Shown here: piece by piece, positions 48,962-57,321 of the stretch
How the letters are laid out: each line of letters opens with the position of its first letter
Position numbering within the stretch: the first letter of the stretch is position 1
Assembly: GCA_965242575.1 (NCBI GenBank)
Contig: OZ251461.1
Location: 682,001 to 746,000 of the forward strand
Direction of reading: 5' to 3'
DNA from: JANQOH01 sp965242575
GTDB lineage: Bacteria > Pseudomonadota > Alphaproteobacteria > UBA7887
DNA: 64,000 nucleotides
The notes under the pieces: generated by a model
Told to the model about the DNA's origin: nothing
Seen by the model: only the letters and a program-made list of their open reading frames with translations
Database searches by the model: none
Translations under genes and position numbers: made by a program

Positions 48962-51493
48962 ATGATGGAGTTGAAGGAATACCAGACCCGCGCGCTGGAG
49001 GCGTTCGTCCGCTGGCGCCGGACTCTCGAGGAGGAGGCGCGGGATTCGCGGCGGATTATCGCGAGGCTGGAGGAGGCCGGAGAGCCGGTTCCCCCGACGC
49101 TGCGCGACTGGCCGCGCAGCGCCTGGACGAGGCTGGCGAACGCCGGCGGCGTGGCCGACCGCAGCGCCGGGTACGCGGTCCGCACCGACGACGCCGGGCG
49201 GCCGATCCCGCATGTCTGCCTCAAGGTTCCCACCGGCGGCGGCAAGACGCTGCTCGCCGCTGCCGCGCTGGAGCGGCTCGACCGCCCGACCGGGCTGACG
49301 TTGTGGGTCGCCCCCACCCGCGCCATCTACGCGCAGACCCTCGCCGCCCTGCGCGACCGCCAGCACCCCTACCGCCAGATGCTGGAGCGCGCCAGCGGCG
49401 GCCGGGTCATGGTAATGGAGAAGGACGACCGGCTTTCGGCGCTGGACGCGGCGAATTACCTTTGCGTCATGCTGCTGATGCTGCCCGCCGCCAACCGGCG
49501 CAGGGGCCGCGAATTCCTGCGCATGTTCCGCGATTCCGGGCGCTACCCCACCCTGTTCCCCAAGGCGGACGACGTTCTGGGCGACGCGCGCCTGCTGGCC
49601 GAGCACCCCGACCTGGAGCGCGTCTCGCCGAACGGCCCCGTCAAGCGCAGCCTGTTCAACGTCTTCAAGATGCTGCGCCCCGTGGTGGTGCTGGACGAGG
49701 CGCACAAGGCCTACGGCAAGAAGCGCGCGGCGGGGGAGGAGTTCGCCCGCGCCATCAGCCGCCTCGACCCGCGCATGGTCATCGAGCTCTCCGCCACCCC
49801 CAACCGGGAGATCGGCAACCTGCTGGTCGATATCGGCGGCGCGGAGCTGAAGGCCGAGGAGATGATCAAACTGCCGGTCCGGGTGACGTCGTTCTCCCGG
49901 GTCGAATGGCGCTACGTACTCGAGCGGGCGCATGACGAACTCGAGCGGCTCGACGCCGATGCGCGCGGCCTGGAGGCGCGCGAGGGCCGCTACATCCGCC
50001 CCCTCGCGGTGGTCCGGGTGGAGCGCACCGGCAAGGACCAGCGCGACGGCGAGCGCGTCCACGCCGAGGACGTCCGCGAATACCTCATGCGGCTCGGCGT
50101 TCCCGAACGCGCCATCGCCGTGAAGTCGGCCGAACGCGACGAACTCGCCCGCGTCGACCTCCTCTCGCCCTATACGCCGGTGCGCTGGGTCGTCACCCGC
50201 GCCGCGCTGATGGAAGGGTGGGACTGCCCCTTCGCCTACGTGCTGGCGATGCTGGACAACACCACCGCCCGGCGCGCCCTCACGCAGCTGGTCGGGCGCG
50301 TCATGCGCCAGCCGCATGCGCGGCGCACCGGCCTCCGGTCCCTCGACACCTGCCACGTCTTCTGCTGGAACACCGCGGTGGGCGAGGCCGTCGAGCAGGT
50401 CAAGCGCGGGCTGGAGGAGGAAGGCCTGACCGGCCTGAGCGGCGAGGTCGTCTCCGGCGGCGCGGACGCGCAACAGGTGACCGTGCGGCGGCGCGAGGCG
50501 TTCCGCGACCGGGACATCTTCCTGCCGCGGGTCCTGCACCGCGACGGCGGCGGCTGGCGCGAGCTCGACTATACGCGCCACGTGCTCCCCGAACTCGACT
50601 GGGGCGGTATCGGCGCGCCCGACCCGGACGCCAGCCAGGCCGAATCCGCGCTGGTCCAGTCGGCCGCCGTCGATATCGGCGACTCGCCGCTCGCCGTCGC
50701 CGCGGACCGCGCGCTGGAGGTCGACGCGACCGTCCGGCTGACATGGTTCGCCCGCCGCCTGTCCGACGTCGTCCCCAACGCGTGGCAGGCGGCCCGCGTC
50801 GCCGGGTCGATGCTGGAGGCGCTGCGGGCGCAGGGAGAAACCGACCGCGCCATATACGACCGGCGGTCGTGGCTGGCCTACGCGCTGCGCAGGCATGTGG
50901 CCGGCGAGGTCGAGCGGCGGGCGGAGCGCGTCTTTCGCGAGAAGCTCGGGCGGGGCGAAATCCGCTTCGACCTCAACGCCGGCCGGCGCAATTTCCGCAT
51001 GGTCGAAAGCTTCGAGATCGCCGCGCCCGCGGACGCCGGCCTGTTCGCCCGGGCGACCGGCGAACCCCTGCAACTCAACCTGTTCGAGCCGCTCTACATG
51101 CACCAGTTCGACTCCGCCCTGGAGCGGAATTTCGCGCGCTACATGGACGAGCAGAGCGCGCTGCGGTGGTGGCATCGCGTGGCGGCGCGCCAGGGCGGCG
51201 ACTACTACCTGAAGGGCTGGCGGCGCGACCGCATATGGCCCGATTTCGTCGCGTTGCGCGGCGAGGCCGAAGGCCGGCCGCACCTGCTGGTCTTCGAGAC
51301 CAAGGGCCGCCACCTCGACAATTCGGACACCGCATACAAGGAGCGGGTGATGAAAACACTGGAGGGCGCCTTCAATTGCGGCGCCATGACCGTGCGCGGC
51401 GGCCCGGCGAAAGGCGTGTTCCGGCTGGTGTTCGACGAGGCGGAGTTCCCCGCCGCGGTGGCCGCCGCGCCGGAGGAGCAGCCGTCGCCTTGA
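48962..51493 (+). CDS. res: type III restriction enzyme, Res subunit
   Basis: An 843-residue helicase-nuclease. Superfamily 2 motifs: LKVPTGGGKTLLAAA (88-102), VVLDEAHKAYG (about 243-253), ELSATPNREIG and LVGRVMRQPHARR (motif VI). The C-terminal nuclease carries WPDFVAL (about 759) and LLVFETKGRH (about 777), a PD...ExK arrangement. The full set of motifs is retained, so restriction activity with Mod is expected. Res translocates or slides between two sites and cuts 25-27 bp from one. The stop TGA lies inside TTGACA, the -35 of the rpsP promoter. Confidence 0.92.
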   Translation: MMELKEYQTRALEAFVRWRRTLEEEARDSRRIIARLEEAGEPVPPTLRDWPRSAWTRLANAGGVADRSAGYAVRTDDAGRPIPHVCLKVPTGGGKTLLAAAALERLDRPTGLTLWVAPTRAIYAQTLAALRDRQHPYRQMLERASGGRVMVMEKDDRLSALDAANYLCVMLLMLPAANRRRGREFLRMFRDSGRYPTLFPKADDVLGDARLLAEHPDLERVSPNGPVKRSLFNVFKMLRPVVVLDEAHKAYGKKRAAGEEFARAISRLDPRMVIELSATPNREIGNLLVDIGGAELKAEEMIKLPVRVTSFSRVEWRYVLERAHDELERLDADARGLEAREGRYIRPLAVVRVERTGKDQRDGERVHAEDVREYLMRLGVPERAIAVKSAERDELARVDLLSPYTPVRWVVTRAALMEGWDCPFAYVLAMLDNTTARRALTQLVGRVMRQPHARRTGLRSLDTCHVFCWNTAVGEAVEQVKRGLEEEGLTGLSGEVVSGGADAQQVTVRRREAFRDRDIFLPRVLHRDGGGWRELDYTRHVLPELDWGGIGAPDPDASQAESALVQSAAVDIGDSPLAVAADRALEVDATVRLTWFARRLSDVVPNAWQAARVAGSMLEALRAQGETDRAIYDRRSWLAYALRRHVAGEVERRAERVFREKLGRGEIRFDLNAGRRNFRMVESFEIAAPADAGLFARATGEPLQLNLFEPLYMHQFDSALERNFARYMDEQSALRWWHRVAARQGGDYYLKGWRRDRIWPDFVALRGEAEGRPHLLVFETKGRHLDNSDTAYKERVMKTLEGAFNCGAMTVRGGPAKGVFRLVFDEAEFPAAVAAAPEEQPSP

Positions 51494-51517
51494 CATCGGC
51501 GGCGCGGCGGCGATACT
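51490..51517 (+). promoter_or_regulatory. promoter of the rpsP operon
   Basis: TTGACA (51490-51495), 16-bp spacer, GATACT (51512-51517). The first 30 bases match the ffh promoter (38920-38949) at 25 positions. It should drive rpsP-rimM-trmD-rplS and probably leuCD. Confidence 0.65.
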
Positions 51518-51609
51518 GCGCGCGCTCCGGCGCGTCCCGGACGGTCCGGGCCGGGGCGCAGATTCCACGTTCGACACGCTTCCCGGCGGGATCGAGGGGG
51601 ATTTCGGCC
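51490..51609. repeat. second copy of the ffh promoter and 5' codons
   Basis: Besides the promoter, 51555-51609 aligns without gaps to 38988-39042 at 45 of 55 positions and includes TTCGACACGCTT. The ffh start codon ATG is ACG in this copy, so it cannot be translated as Ffh, and the similarity ends about 14 codons in. It accounts for most of the 200-bp gap before rpsP. Confidence 0.75.
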
Positions 51610-51693
51610 CGCCCGCCGCCGGCAAGCGGCCCGGACGACAACCGCAGGCCCCGCACACATCGGGCCCCGCACACCCCAGGAAAGACGGACCGC

Positions 51694-52035
51694 ATGACGT
51701 TACGCATTCGCCTCGCCCGCGCCGGCGCCCGCAAGCGCCCGCATTACCGCATCGTGGTGGCGGACTCGCGCGCGCCGCGCGACGGCCGCTTCATCGAACG
51801 CGTCGGCGCCTACGACCCGCTGCGCGGCAAGGACGACCCCCAAAGGGTGACGCTCAAGGACGAGCGCATCGCCTACTGGCTCGGCGAGGGCGCGCAGCCC
51901 AGCGACCGGGTGGCGCGGCTCCTCGGCGCCGCCGGCCTCGCGCCGCCGCCGCCGCAGCGAAACAACCCGATCAAGGGCCGCCCCGGCGCCAAGGCGCGCG
52001 AACGCCTCGAGGCGGCGCAAACCGCCGAGGGGTGA
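51694..52035 (+). CDS. rpsP: 30S ribosomal protein S16
   Basis: A 113-residue protein starting MTLRIRLARAGARKRPHYRI, with VADSRAPRDGRFIERVGAYDP in the core and a Pro/Ala-rich alphaproteobacterial tail (LAPPPPQRNNPIKGRPGAK). S16 is an early assembly protein of the small subunit. A plausible AGGAAAG element lies upstream. The stop overlaps the rimM GTG (GTGA). Confidence 0.97.
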   Translation: MTLRIRLARAGARKRPHYRIVVADSRAPRDGRFIERVGAYDPLRGKDDPQRVTLKDERIAYWLGEGAQPSDRVARLLGAAGLAPPPPQRNNPIKGRPGAKARERLEAAQTAEG

Positions 52036-52595
52036 CGCAGACCCGCGGCGCCCCGGGTAGCCGGCGCGTCTGCGTCGCCGCCATCGCCGGGGCCAAGGGC
52101 GTGCGCGGGGCGGTCCGGCTCAGGACCTTCACCGAGGACCCGGAGGCGGTCGCCGCGTTCCCCGCGCTCAGCGACGAATCGGGCCGGCCCGTCCGCCTCG
52201 CGGTCGTCGAACGCGGGCCCGGCGCGCTGGTCGCCCGCGTCGCGGGGGTGGCCGACCGCGCCGCCGCCGAGGCGCTGCGGGGCCGGCGCCTCTACGTCGA
52301 CCGCGCCGACCTGCCGCCCGCCGGGCCGGAGGAGTTCTACCACGCCGACCTGATCGGCCTCGCCGCGGCGCTGCCCGACGGGCGCGCGGTGGGGCGCGTC
52401 GCCGCCGTCCACGATTTCGGCGCCGGGGCGGTGCTCGAGGTCGTTGGCGCGGACGGCGCCTCGGCGCTGCTGCCGTTCACCCGCGAAGCGGCGCCGGACG
52501 TGGCGGTCGCCGAGGGCCGCATCGTCGTCGACCCGCCGCCCGGCCTGCCGGGGCTGGAGGCGCTGCTGGCGGAGCCGCCGCCGCCGGAGTCGTGA
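52032..52595 (+). CDS. rimM: 16S rRNA processing protein RimM
   Basis: A 187-residue ribosome maturation factor that binds S19 and helps 3'-domain assembly. The N-terminal domain starts VCVAAIAGAKGVRGAVRLRTFTEDP, and the PRC-barrel carries EFYHADLIGL and PFTREAAPDVAVAEGRIVVDPP. GTG start coupled to rpsP; its 3' end overlaps the trmD start. Confidence 0.95.
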   Translation: MTQTRGAPGSRRVCVAAIAGAKGVRGAVRLRTFTEDPEAVAAFPALSDESGRPVRLAVVERGPGALVARVAGVADRAAAEALRGRRLYVDRADLPPAGPEEFYHADLIGLAAALPDGRAVGRVAAVHDFGAGAVLEVVGADGASALLPFTREAAPDVAVAEGRIVVDPPPGLPGLEALLAEPPPPES

Positions 52596-53356
52596 CCGCG
52601 GGAGTCGTGACCGCGGCTCCGGTCTGGACGGCGCGGGCGCTCACGATCTATCCTGAGGTCTTTCCCGGCCCGCTCGCCGCCGGCCCGGTGGGGCGCGCGC
52701 TCGCCGCCGGGCGGTGGCGGCTCGAGGCGGTGGACATTCGCGGTTTCGCGCGCGATAAACACCGGACGGTGGACGCGGCGCCGTTCGGCGGCGGACCGGG
52801 GATGGTGATGCGCGCCGACGTGCTGGCGGCGGCCCTCGACTCGGCGCCGGCGGCGGAGCGGTCGGCGCGGGTGTGCCTCACCCCGCGCGGGCGGCCCATC
52901 GACCGGGCGGCCGTCCGGCGGTGGGCCGGGCTCGACGAGGTGACGTGGGTCTGCGGCCGCTTCGAGGGCGTGGACGAGCGCGTGGTCGCGGCGCGCGGGC
53001 TGGAGGAGGCGAGCCTGGGCGACTTCGTCCTCGCGGGCGGGGAGGTCGCGGCGATGGCGGCGATCGAAGCGTGCGCGCGGCTGCTGCCCGGCGTCATCGG
53101 CGACGCCGCCGGGCTGGAGGAGGAGAGTTTCGAGGCGGGGCTGCTGGAATACCCGCATTACACCCGCCCGAGGACGTGGGAGGGCCGCGAGGCGCCCGCG
53201 ATCCTGCTTTCGGGCGACCACGAGGCGGTCCGCCGCTGGCGCCGCGAGGAGAGCCGGCGGACGACGCGGGCGCGGCGCCCCGACCTGTGGCGGTGCCATG
53301 ACGCGGAGCCGGGCGCGGCGGACGGCGGCGAGACGACGACGGAAAGGCGACGATGA
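52592..53356 (+). CDS. trmD: tRNA (guanine-N1-)-methyltransferase
   Basis: A 254-residue SPOUT methyltransferase that makes m1G37 in tRNA. Motifs: LTIYPEVFPGPL near the start, DAAPFGGGPGMVMRADVL (about 57-74), WVCGRFEGVDERV (about 115-127) and SLGDFVLAGGEVAAMAAIEA. The trefoil-knot residues are intact. An exact 15-bp tandem duplication at 52587-52616 gives two GTG starts five codons apart (52592 and 52607). The first overlaps the rimM stop as GTGA. The second would shorten the protein by five residues. The end overlaps rplS (ATGA). Confidence 0.95.
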   Translation: MTAGVVTAAPVWTARALTIYPEVFPGPLAAGPVGRALAAGRWRLEAVDIRGFARDKHRTVDAAPFGGGPGMVMRADVLAAALDSAPAAERSARVCLTPRGRPIDRAAVRRWAGLDEVTWVCGRFEGVDERVVAARGLEEASLGDFVLAGGEVAAMAAIEACARLLPGVIGDAAGLEEESFEAGLLEYPHYTRPRTWEGREAPAILLSGDHEAVRRWRREESRRTTRARRPDLWRCHDAEPGAADGGETTTERRR

Positions 53357-53742
53357 ACATCATCGAACGGATCGAGCGCGAGGAAATCGCGAAACTGTCC
53401 GAGGGGCGCGACATCCCCGAATTCGCGCCGGGGGACACGCTGCGCGTGAGCGTCCGCGTGGTCGAGGGCAGCCGGTCGCGGTTGCAGGCGTTCGAGGGCG
53501 TGTGCATCGCCCGCGCCAACAAGGGCCTCAACTCCAGTTTCACGGTCCGCAAACTCTCCTACGGCGAGGGGGTGGAGCGCGTGTTCCCGCTCTACTCGCC
53601 GCTGGTGGAGAAGATCGAGCGGATGCGCCGCGGCGCGGTGCGCCGGGCCAAGCTCTATTACCTGCGCGGGCGCACCGGCAAGGCGGCGCGCATCGCCGAG
53701 AAGCGCGACGACCGCGGCCGCGCCCGCCGCGCCGAGGGCTAG
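53353..53742 (+). CDS. rplS: 50S ribosomal protein L19
   Basis: A 129-residue protein: MNIIERIEREEIAKL, then FAPGDTLRVSVRVVEGSRSR, FEGVCIARANKGLNSSFTVRK, GEGVERVFPLYSPLVEKIE and AKLYYLRGRTGKAARI, the canonical bL19 sequence at the 30S-50S interface. Start coupled to trmD by ATGA. It is followed 4 bp later by leuC. Confidence 0.97.
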   Translation: MNIIERIEREEIAKLSEGRDIPEFAPGDTLRVSVRVVEGSRSRLQAFEGVCIARANKGLNSSFTVRKLSYGEGVERVFPLYSPLVEKIERMRRGAVRRAKLYYLRGRTGKAARIAEKRDDRGRARRAEG

Positions 53743-53746
53743 GCCG

Positions 53747-55159
53747 ATGGCCGCCCCGCGCACCCTCTTCGACAGGATCTGGGACTCGCACGTCGTCGAC
53801 TCCCGCGACGACGGGACGGCGCTGATCTACATCGACCGCCATCTCGTCCACGAAGTGACGAGCCCGCAGGCGTTCGAGGGGCTGCGCCAGGCGGGCCGCG
53901 CCGTCCGCCGGCCCGGCGCGACGCTGGCGGTCGCCGACCACAACGTCCCCACCGTCCCCGCCGACCGCGCGGCGGGGATCGCCGACGCGGTGTCGCGCGT
54001 CCAGGTCGAGACACTGGAGGCGAATTGCGCCGAATTCGGCGTCCCCTACCTGCCGCTCGACGACGTCCGCCAGGGCATCGTCCACATCGTCGGCCCCGAA
54101 CAGGGGTTCACCCTGCCGGGGACCACCATCGTCTGCGGCGACAGCCACACCGCGACCCACGGCGCCTTCGGCGCGCTCGCCTTCGGCATCGGCACCAGCG
54201 AGGTCGAGCACGTGCTGGCGACGCAAACCCTGATCCAGCGCCGGCCGAAGACCATGCGGGTGACGGTGGACGGCGCGCCGCCGCCGGGAGTCGCGGCGAA
54301 GGACGTCATTCTCGGCGTCATCGGCGCGCTGGGGACGGCGGGCGGCGCCGGCCACGTCATCGAATACGCCGGCGGCGCCATCCGCGGCCTGACGATGGAG
54401 GGCCGCATGACGGTGTGCAACATGTCGATCGAGGCCGGCGCGCGCGCCGGCCTCGTCGCCCCCGACGACGCCACCTTCGCCTGGCTCAAGGGCCGGGCCA
54501 TGGCGCCCAAGGCGGGCGCGTGGGAGCAGGCGGAGGCGTTCTGGCGGACCCTGCGGACCGATGACGGCGCGGCGTTCGACAAGGAGGCGCGCATCTCCGC
54601 CGCCGACCTCGCCCCGCACGTCACCTGGGGCACCAGCCCGGAGCACGTGGCGCGCATCGACGGCGCGGTTCCCGACCCGGCGGAGGCGCGCGACCCGCGC
54701 GCCCGCGCGGCGCTGGAGCGCGCGCTCGACTACATGGCGCTGGCGCCGGGCGCGCCGCTCGCCGGAGTCGCCATCGACCGCGTGTTCATCGGCAGCTGCA
54801 CCAACGGGCGCATCGAGGACCTGCGCGCCGCCGCCCGGGTGGCGCGCGGGCGCAAGGTCGCCGACGGCGTGGGCGCGATGGTGGTGCCGGGCTCGGGGCT
54901 GGTCAAGGAGCAGGCCGAGGCCGAGGGGCTGGACCGCGTGTTCGTCGAGGCCGGCTTCGAATGGCGCGAGCCGGGCTGCTCGATGTGCCTGGCGATGAAC
55001 GCCGACCGGCTGGAGCCGGGCGAACGCTGCGCCTCCACCTCGAACCGCAATTTCGAGGGCCGGCAGGGGCGCGGCGGGCGCACCCACCTGATGAGCCCGG
55101 CGATGGCCGCCGCCGCCGCCGTCGCCGGCCGCCTCGCCGACGTCCGCGACTTCGCCTGA
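53747..55159 (+). CDS. leuC: 3-isopropylmalate dehydratase large subunit
   Basis: A 470-residue aconitase-family subunit that isomerises 2- to 3-isopropylmalate in leucine synthesis. [4Fe-4S] ligands: a cysteine in FIGSCTNGRIEDL (about 344-356) and the pair in EPGCSMCLAMN (near 408-418). FTLPGTTIVCGDSHTATHGAFG and NRNFEGRQGRGGRTHLMSP are also diagnostic. Normal length. It forms LeuCD with the gene 24 bp downstream. Confidence 0.97.
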   Translation: MAAPRTLFDRIWDSHVVDSRDDGTALIYIDRHLVHEVTSPQAFEGLRQAGRAVRRPGATLAVADHNVPTVPADRAAGIADAVSRVQVETLEANCAEFGVPYLPLDDVRQGIVHIVGPEQGFTLPGTTIVCGDSHTATHGAFGALAFGIGTSEVEHVLATQTLIQRRPKTMRVTVDGAPPPGVAAKDVILGVIGALGTAGGAGHVIEYAGGAIRGLTMEGRMTVCNMSIEAGARAGLVAPDDATFAWLKGRAMAPKAGAWEQAEAFWRTLRTDDGAAFDKEARISAADLAPHVTWGTSPEHVARIDGAVPDPAEARDPRARAALERALDYMALAPGAPLAGVAIDRVFIGSCTNGRIEDLRAAARVARGRKVADGVGAMVVPGSGLVKEQAEAEGLDRVFVEAGFEWREPGCSMCLAMNADRLEPGERCASTSNRNFEGRQGRGGRTHLMSPAMAAAAAVAGRLADVRDFA

Positions 55160-55183
55160 CGCGCGCCCATCGGAGGAGGACCC

Positions 55184-55795
55184 ATGACGCCGTTTCGCAA
55201 ACTGACCGGAATCGCCGCGCCGCTGCGGATGATCAACGTCGACACCGACCGCATCATTCCCAAGCAGTTCCTGAAGACGATCCGCCGCACCGGCCTCGGC
55301 GCCAACCTGTTCAACGACATGCGCTTCACGCCCGACGGCGCGGAGATCGCCGATTTCGTGCTGAACCGCGCGCCCTGGCGCGACGCCGAGATACTCATCG
55401 CCGGCGAGAATTTCGGCTGCGGCTCGAGCCGCGAGCACGCGCCCTGGGCGCTGCTCGACTTCGGCGTCCGCTGCGTCATCGCGCCGAGCTTCGGCGACAT
55501 CTTCTACAACAACTGCTTCAAGAACGGCATCCTGCCGGTGACGCTGCCCGACGCCGCGGTCGCCGCGCTGATGGACCAGGCGGAGCAGGGAAGCAACGCG
55601 CGCTTCGCCGTCGACCTGGAGGCGCGCGAGGTCGTCCCGCCGGACGGCGCGGCCATCGGCTTCGAGATCGACCCGTTCCGCCGCCATTGCCTGCTCGAGG
55701 GCCTCGACGACATCGGCCTGACGCTGGAGAAGGCGGCGGCGATCGACGCGTTCGAGGCCGCGCGCCGCATCGACCGGCCCTGGCTGGCCGGCTGA
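55184..55795 (+). CDS. leuD: 3-isopropylmalate dehydratase small subunit
   Basis: A 203-residue swivel-domain subunit of isopropylmalate isomerase: MINVDTDRIIPKQFLKTI at the substrate site, FGCGSSREHAPWALLDFGV and FGDIFYNNCFKNGILPV. GGAGGAGGA lies just upstream. In related genomes leuB follows closely. Here a 1.5-kb methyltransferase cassette intervenes. Confidence 0.97.
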   Translation: MTPFRKLTGIAAPLRMINVDTDRIIPKQFLKTIRRTGLGANLFNDMRFTPDGAEIADFVLNRAPWRDAEILIAGENFGCGSSREHAPWALLDFGVRCVIAPSFGDIFYNNCFKNGILPVTLPDAAVAALMDQAEQGSNARFAVDLEAREVVPPDGAAIGFEIDPFRRHCLLEGLDDIGLTLEKAAAIDAFEAARRIDRPWLAG

Positions 55796-55808
55796 GCGGC
55801 GCTGGCCG

Positions 55809-56027
55809 ATGGAGACCGCCGCCCTGCTTCCCGGCGAAGCTATCGCGCGCCCGCGATTGAAGGCGCAACGCCGATCCGACAACGGGCGTTGCCCGCGTTG
55901 CGGCATGGCGAGCCGGTCCGCCATCGTCGCCGGCAAGCCCACGCCATGGACCTATCGCAGTTTCGTGACGCGCATGATCGGCCGACGCTTGACTTGGCGG
56001 CGCCCGGCCGGGAAGGTAGCGGCATGA
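55809..56027 (+). CDS. possible small basic protein upstream of the methyltransferase
   Basis: A 72-codon reading frame whose TGA overlaps the methyltransferase ATG (ATGA). The product is basic and contains a single C-x-x-C (GRCPRCGM). Homology was not recognised and no ribosome binding site is evident, so it may be fortuitous. The coupling arrangement is the only support. It covers most of the 228-bp gap after leuD. Confidence 0.25.
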   Translation: METAALLPGEAIARPRLKAQRRSDNGRCPRCGMASRSAIVAGKPTPWTYRSFVTRMIGRRLTWRRPAGKVAA

Positions 56028-56980
56028 ACATACGCCGCCCTGTCGCCGATCCGTCCACGAGCTCGGGCCCCGAATCTCCGGCGGCCGTCGTCATGCACGG
56101 AGGCGAGACGCCGGATGTGACGCTGCACACGGGCGATTGCTGCGGCGTCCTGGACGACATGAGTCCGGATAGCGTCCATCTGGCGGTAACCGACCCGCCC
56201 TATTTCCTCGACCGGTTGGGCGACGACTGGGATCAAGCTCGTATCGAGTACTCGAAGGGGCATGCGGGCGTAGTCGGCGGACTGCCGATCGGCATGAGGT
56301 TCGATCGGGCGCAGGGGCAGCGCCTACAGGAGTTTCTCTCACCGGTCGCGGCTCGCCTGTTCCGCGTGCTCAAGCCAGGCGCCTTTCTGTTGATGTTCGC
56401 GGCGCCGCGGCTCTCGCACCGCGCGGCTGTCGCCGTTGAAGACGCCGGGTTCGAGATTCGAGACATCCTTGCTTGGCGTTACACTGGCAAGGCGCAGTTC
56501 AAGGCGTTCTCCATGGATCATTTCGTTCGCAAACGGGCGGACATGACAGAGAACGAAAAGGCCGAAGCCATTCGCCGGCTGGATGGCCGTCGCACTCCGC
56601 AGCTACGACCGCAGTTCGAGGCGATCCTGTGCGCCCAGAAACCGCGGGAGGGGACGTTCGTCGATAATTGGTTGACTCACGAAACCGGCCTGATCGACGC
56701 CAGACAGACACTCGCCGGGCATGTCCCGGAAACCGTGATGACCGTCGAGAAGCAACAGAAGGATCGGTTCAACGGACACTTGACCGCCAAGCCGGTCAAG
56801 CTATGCGAGCATCTGATCCGGGTGTTTTCGGCTCGCGGTCAAACCGTTCTCGATCCTTTCGTCGGATCGGGGACGACGTGTCTGGCGGCGCGCCGTTGCG
56901 GGCGAAACAGCATCGGGATCGACGTGAACCCGGATTACGTGGAAATCGCGCGCAGGCGCCTGGCGGGAGCGGCGGCATGA
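56024..56980 (+). CDS. DNA methyltransferase (N4/N6, beta class)
   Basis: A 318-residue site-specific methyltransferase. The catalytic motif AVTDPPYFLDRLGDDW (about 48-63) precedes the AdoMet motif VLDPFVGSGTTCLAARRC (near 282), followed by SIGIDVNPDYVEIARRRL. The ATG at 56024 has GGAAGG 7 bases upstream; in-frame ATGs at 55946 and 55889 lack good sites. It is inserted between leuD and leuB and coupled (ATGA) to a small helix-turn-helix-like gene. No restriction endonuclease is recognisable beside it, so it may be an orphan methyltransferase acting in regulation or in protection from a foreign enzyme. The recognition site is unknown. Confidence 0.88.
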   Translation: MNIRRPVADPSTSSGPESPAAVVMHGGETPDVTLHTGDCCGVLDDMSPDSVHLAVTDPPYFLDRLGDDWDQARIEYSKGHAGVVGGLPIGMRFDRAQGQRLQEFLSPVAARLFRVLKPGAFLLMFAAPRLSHRAAVAVEDAGFEIRDILAWRYTGKAQFKAFSMDHFVRKRADMTENEKAEAIRRLDGRRTPQLRPQFEAILCAQKPREGTFVDNWLTHETGLIDARQTLAGHVPETVMTVEKQQKDRFNGHLTAKPVKLCEHLIRVFSARGQTVLDPFVGSGTTCLAARRCGRNSIGIDVNPDYVEIARRRLAGAAA

Positions 56981-57282
56981 GCATTCGGCCCAAGCAATTG
57001 TCCCGGTTCGGCGAATTCCATCTACAGGAAGCCGTGCTGGATGTTCTGTGCGGCGCGTACCCGGAAGGCAGCGGGGTGGGCCCGGCTGAAATCAGCCGCC
57101 GGGCTGGCATCTACAGATCCAAGGGGGCCGCCGGCATGAACGACGCCATCGTACAAGGGATACTTAACCAACTGGAGGAGCAACGCAAGGTGGAGCGCGT
57201 CAATCCGGCTGTGCGCGGGGCCGGATGGAGGCTCACCGACGAGGAGTACCAGCGCCGTCGCGACGATATCGAGATCGGCTAG
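56977..57282 (+). CDS. small winged-helix-like protein coupled to the methyltransferase
   Basis: A 101-residue protein. FHLQEAVLDVLCGAYPEG, then VGPAEISRRAGIYRSKGA, IVQGILNQLEEQRKVERVN and GAGWRLTDEEYQRR follow the helix-helix-recognition helix-wing order of a winged-helix DNA-binding domain. It overlaps the methyltransferase stop by 4 bp. It may be a transcriptional control protein or a specificity partner. No nuclease motif is present. Thirty-nine bp separate it from leuB. Confidence 0.55.
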   Translation: MSIRPKQLSRFGEFHLQEAVLDVLCGAYPEGSGVGPAEISRRAGIYRSKGAAGMNDAIVQGILNQLEEQRKVERVNPAVRGAGWRLTDEEYQRRRDDIEIG

Positions 57283-57321
57283 CCAGGGACGCGATCTCCG
57301 ATCGGGTAGGGAGAAGATGAA

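Noticed and set aside
51372..51734. Small minus-strand gene between res and rpsP
   Set aside because: It covers the duplicated ffh promoter and the rpsP start. Its product has no recognisable features.
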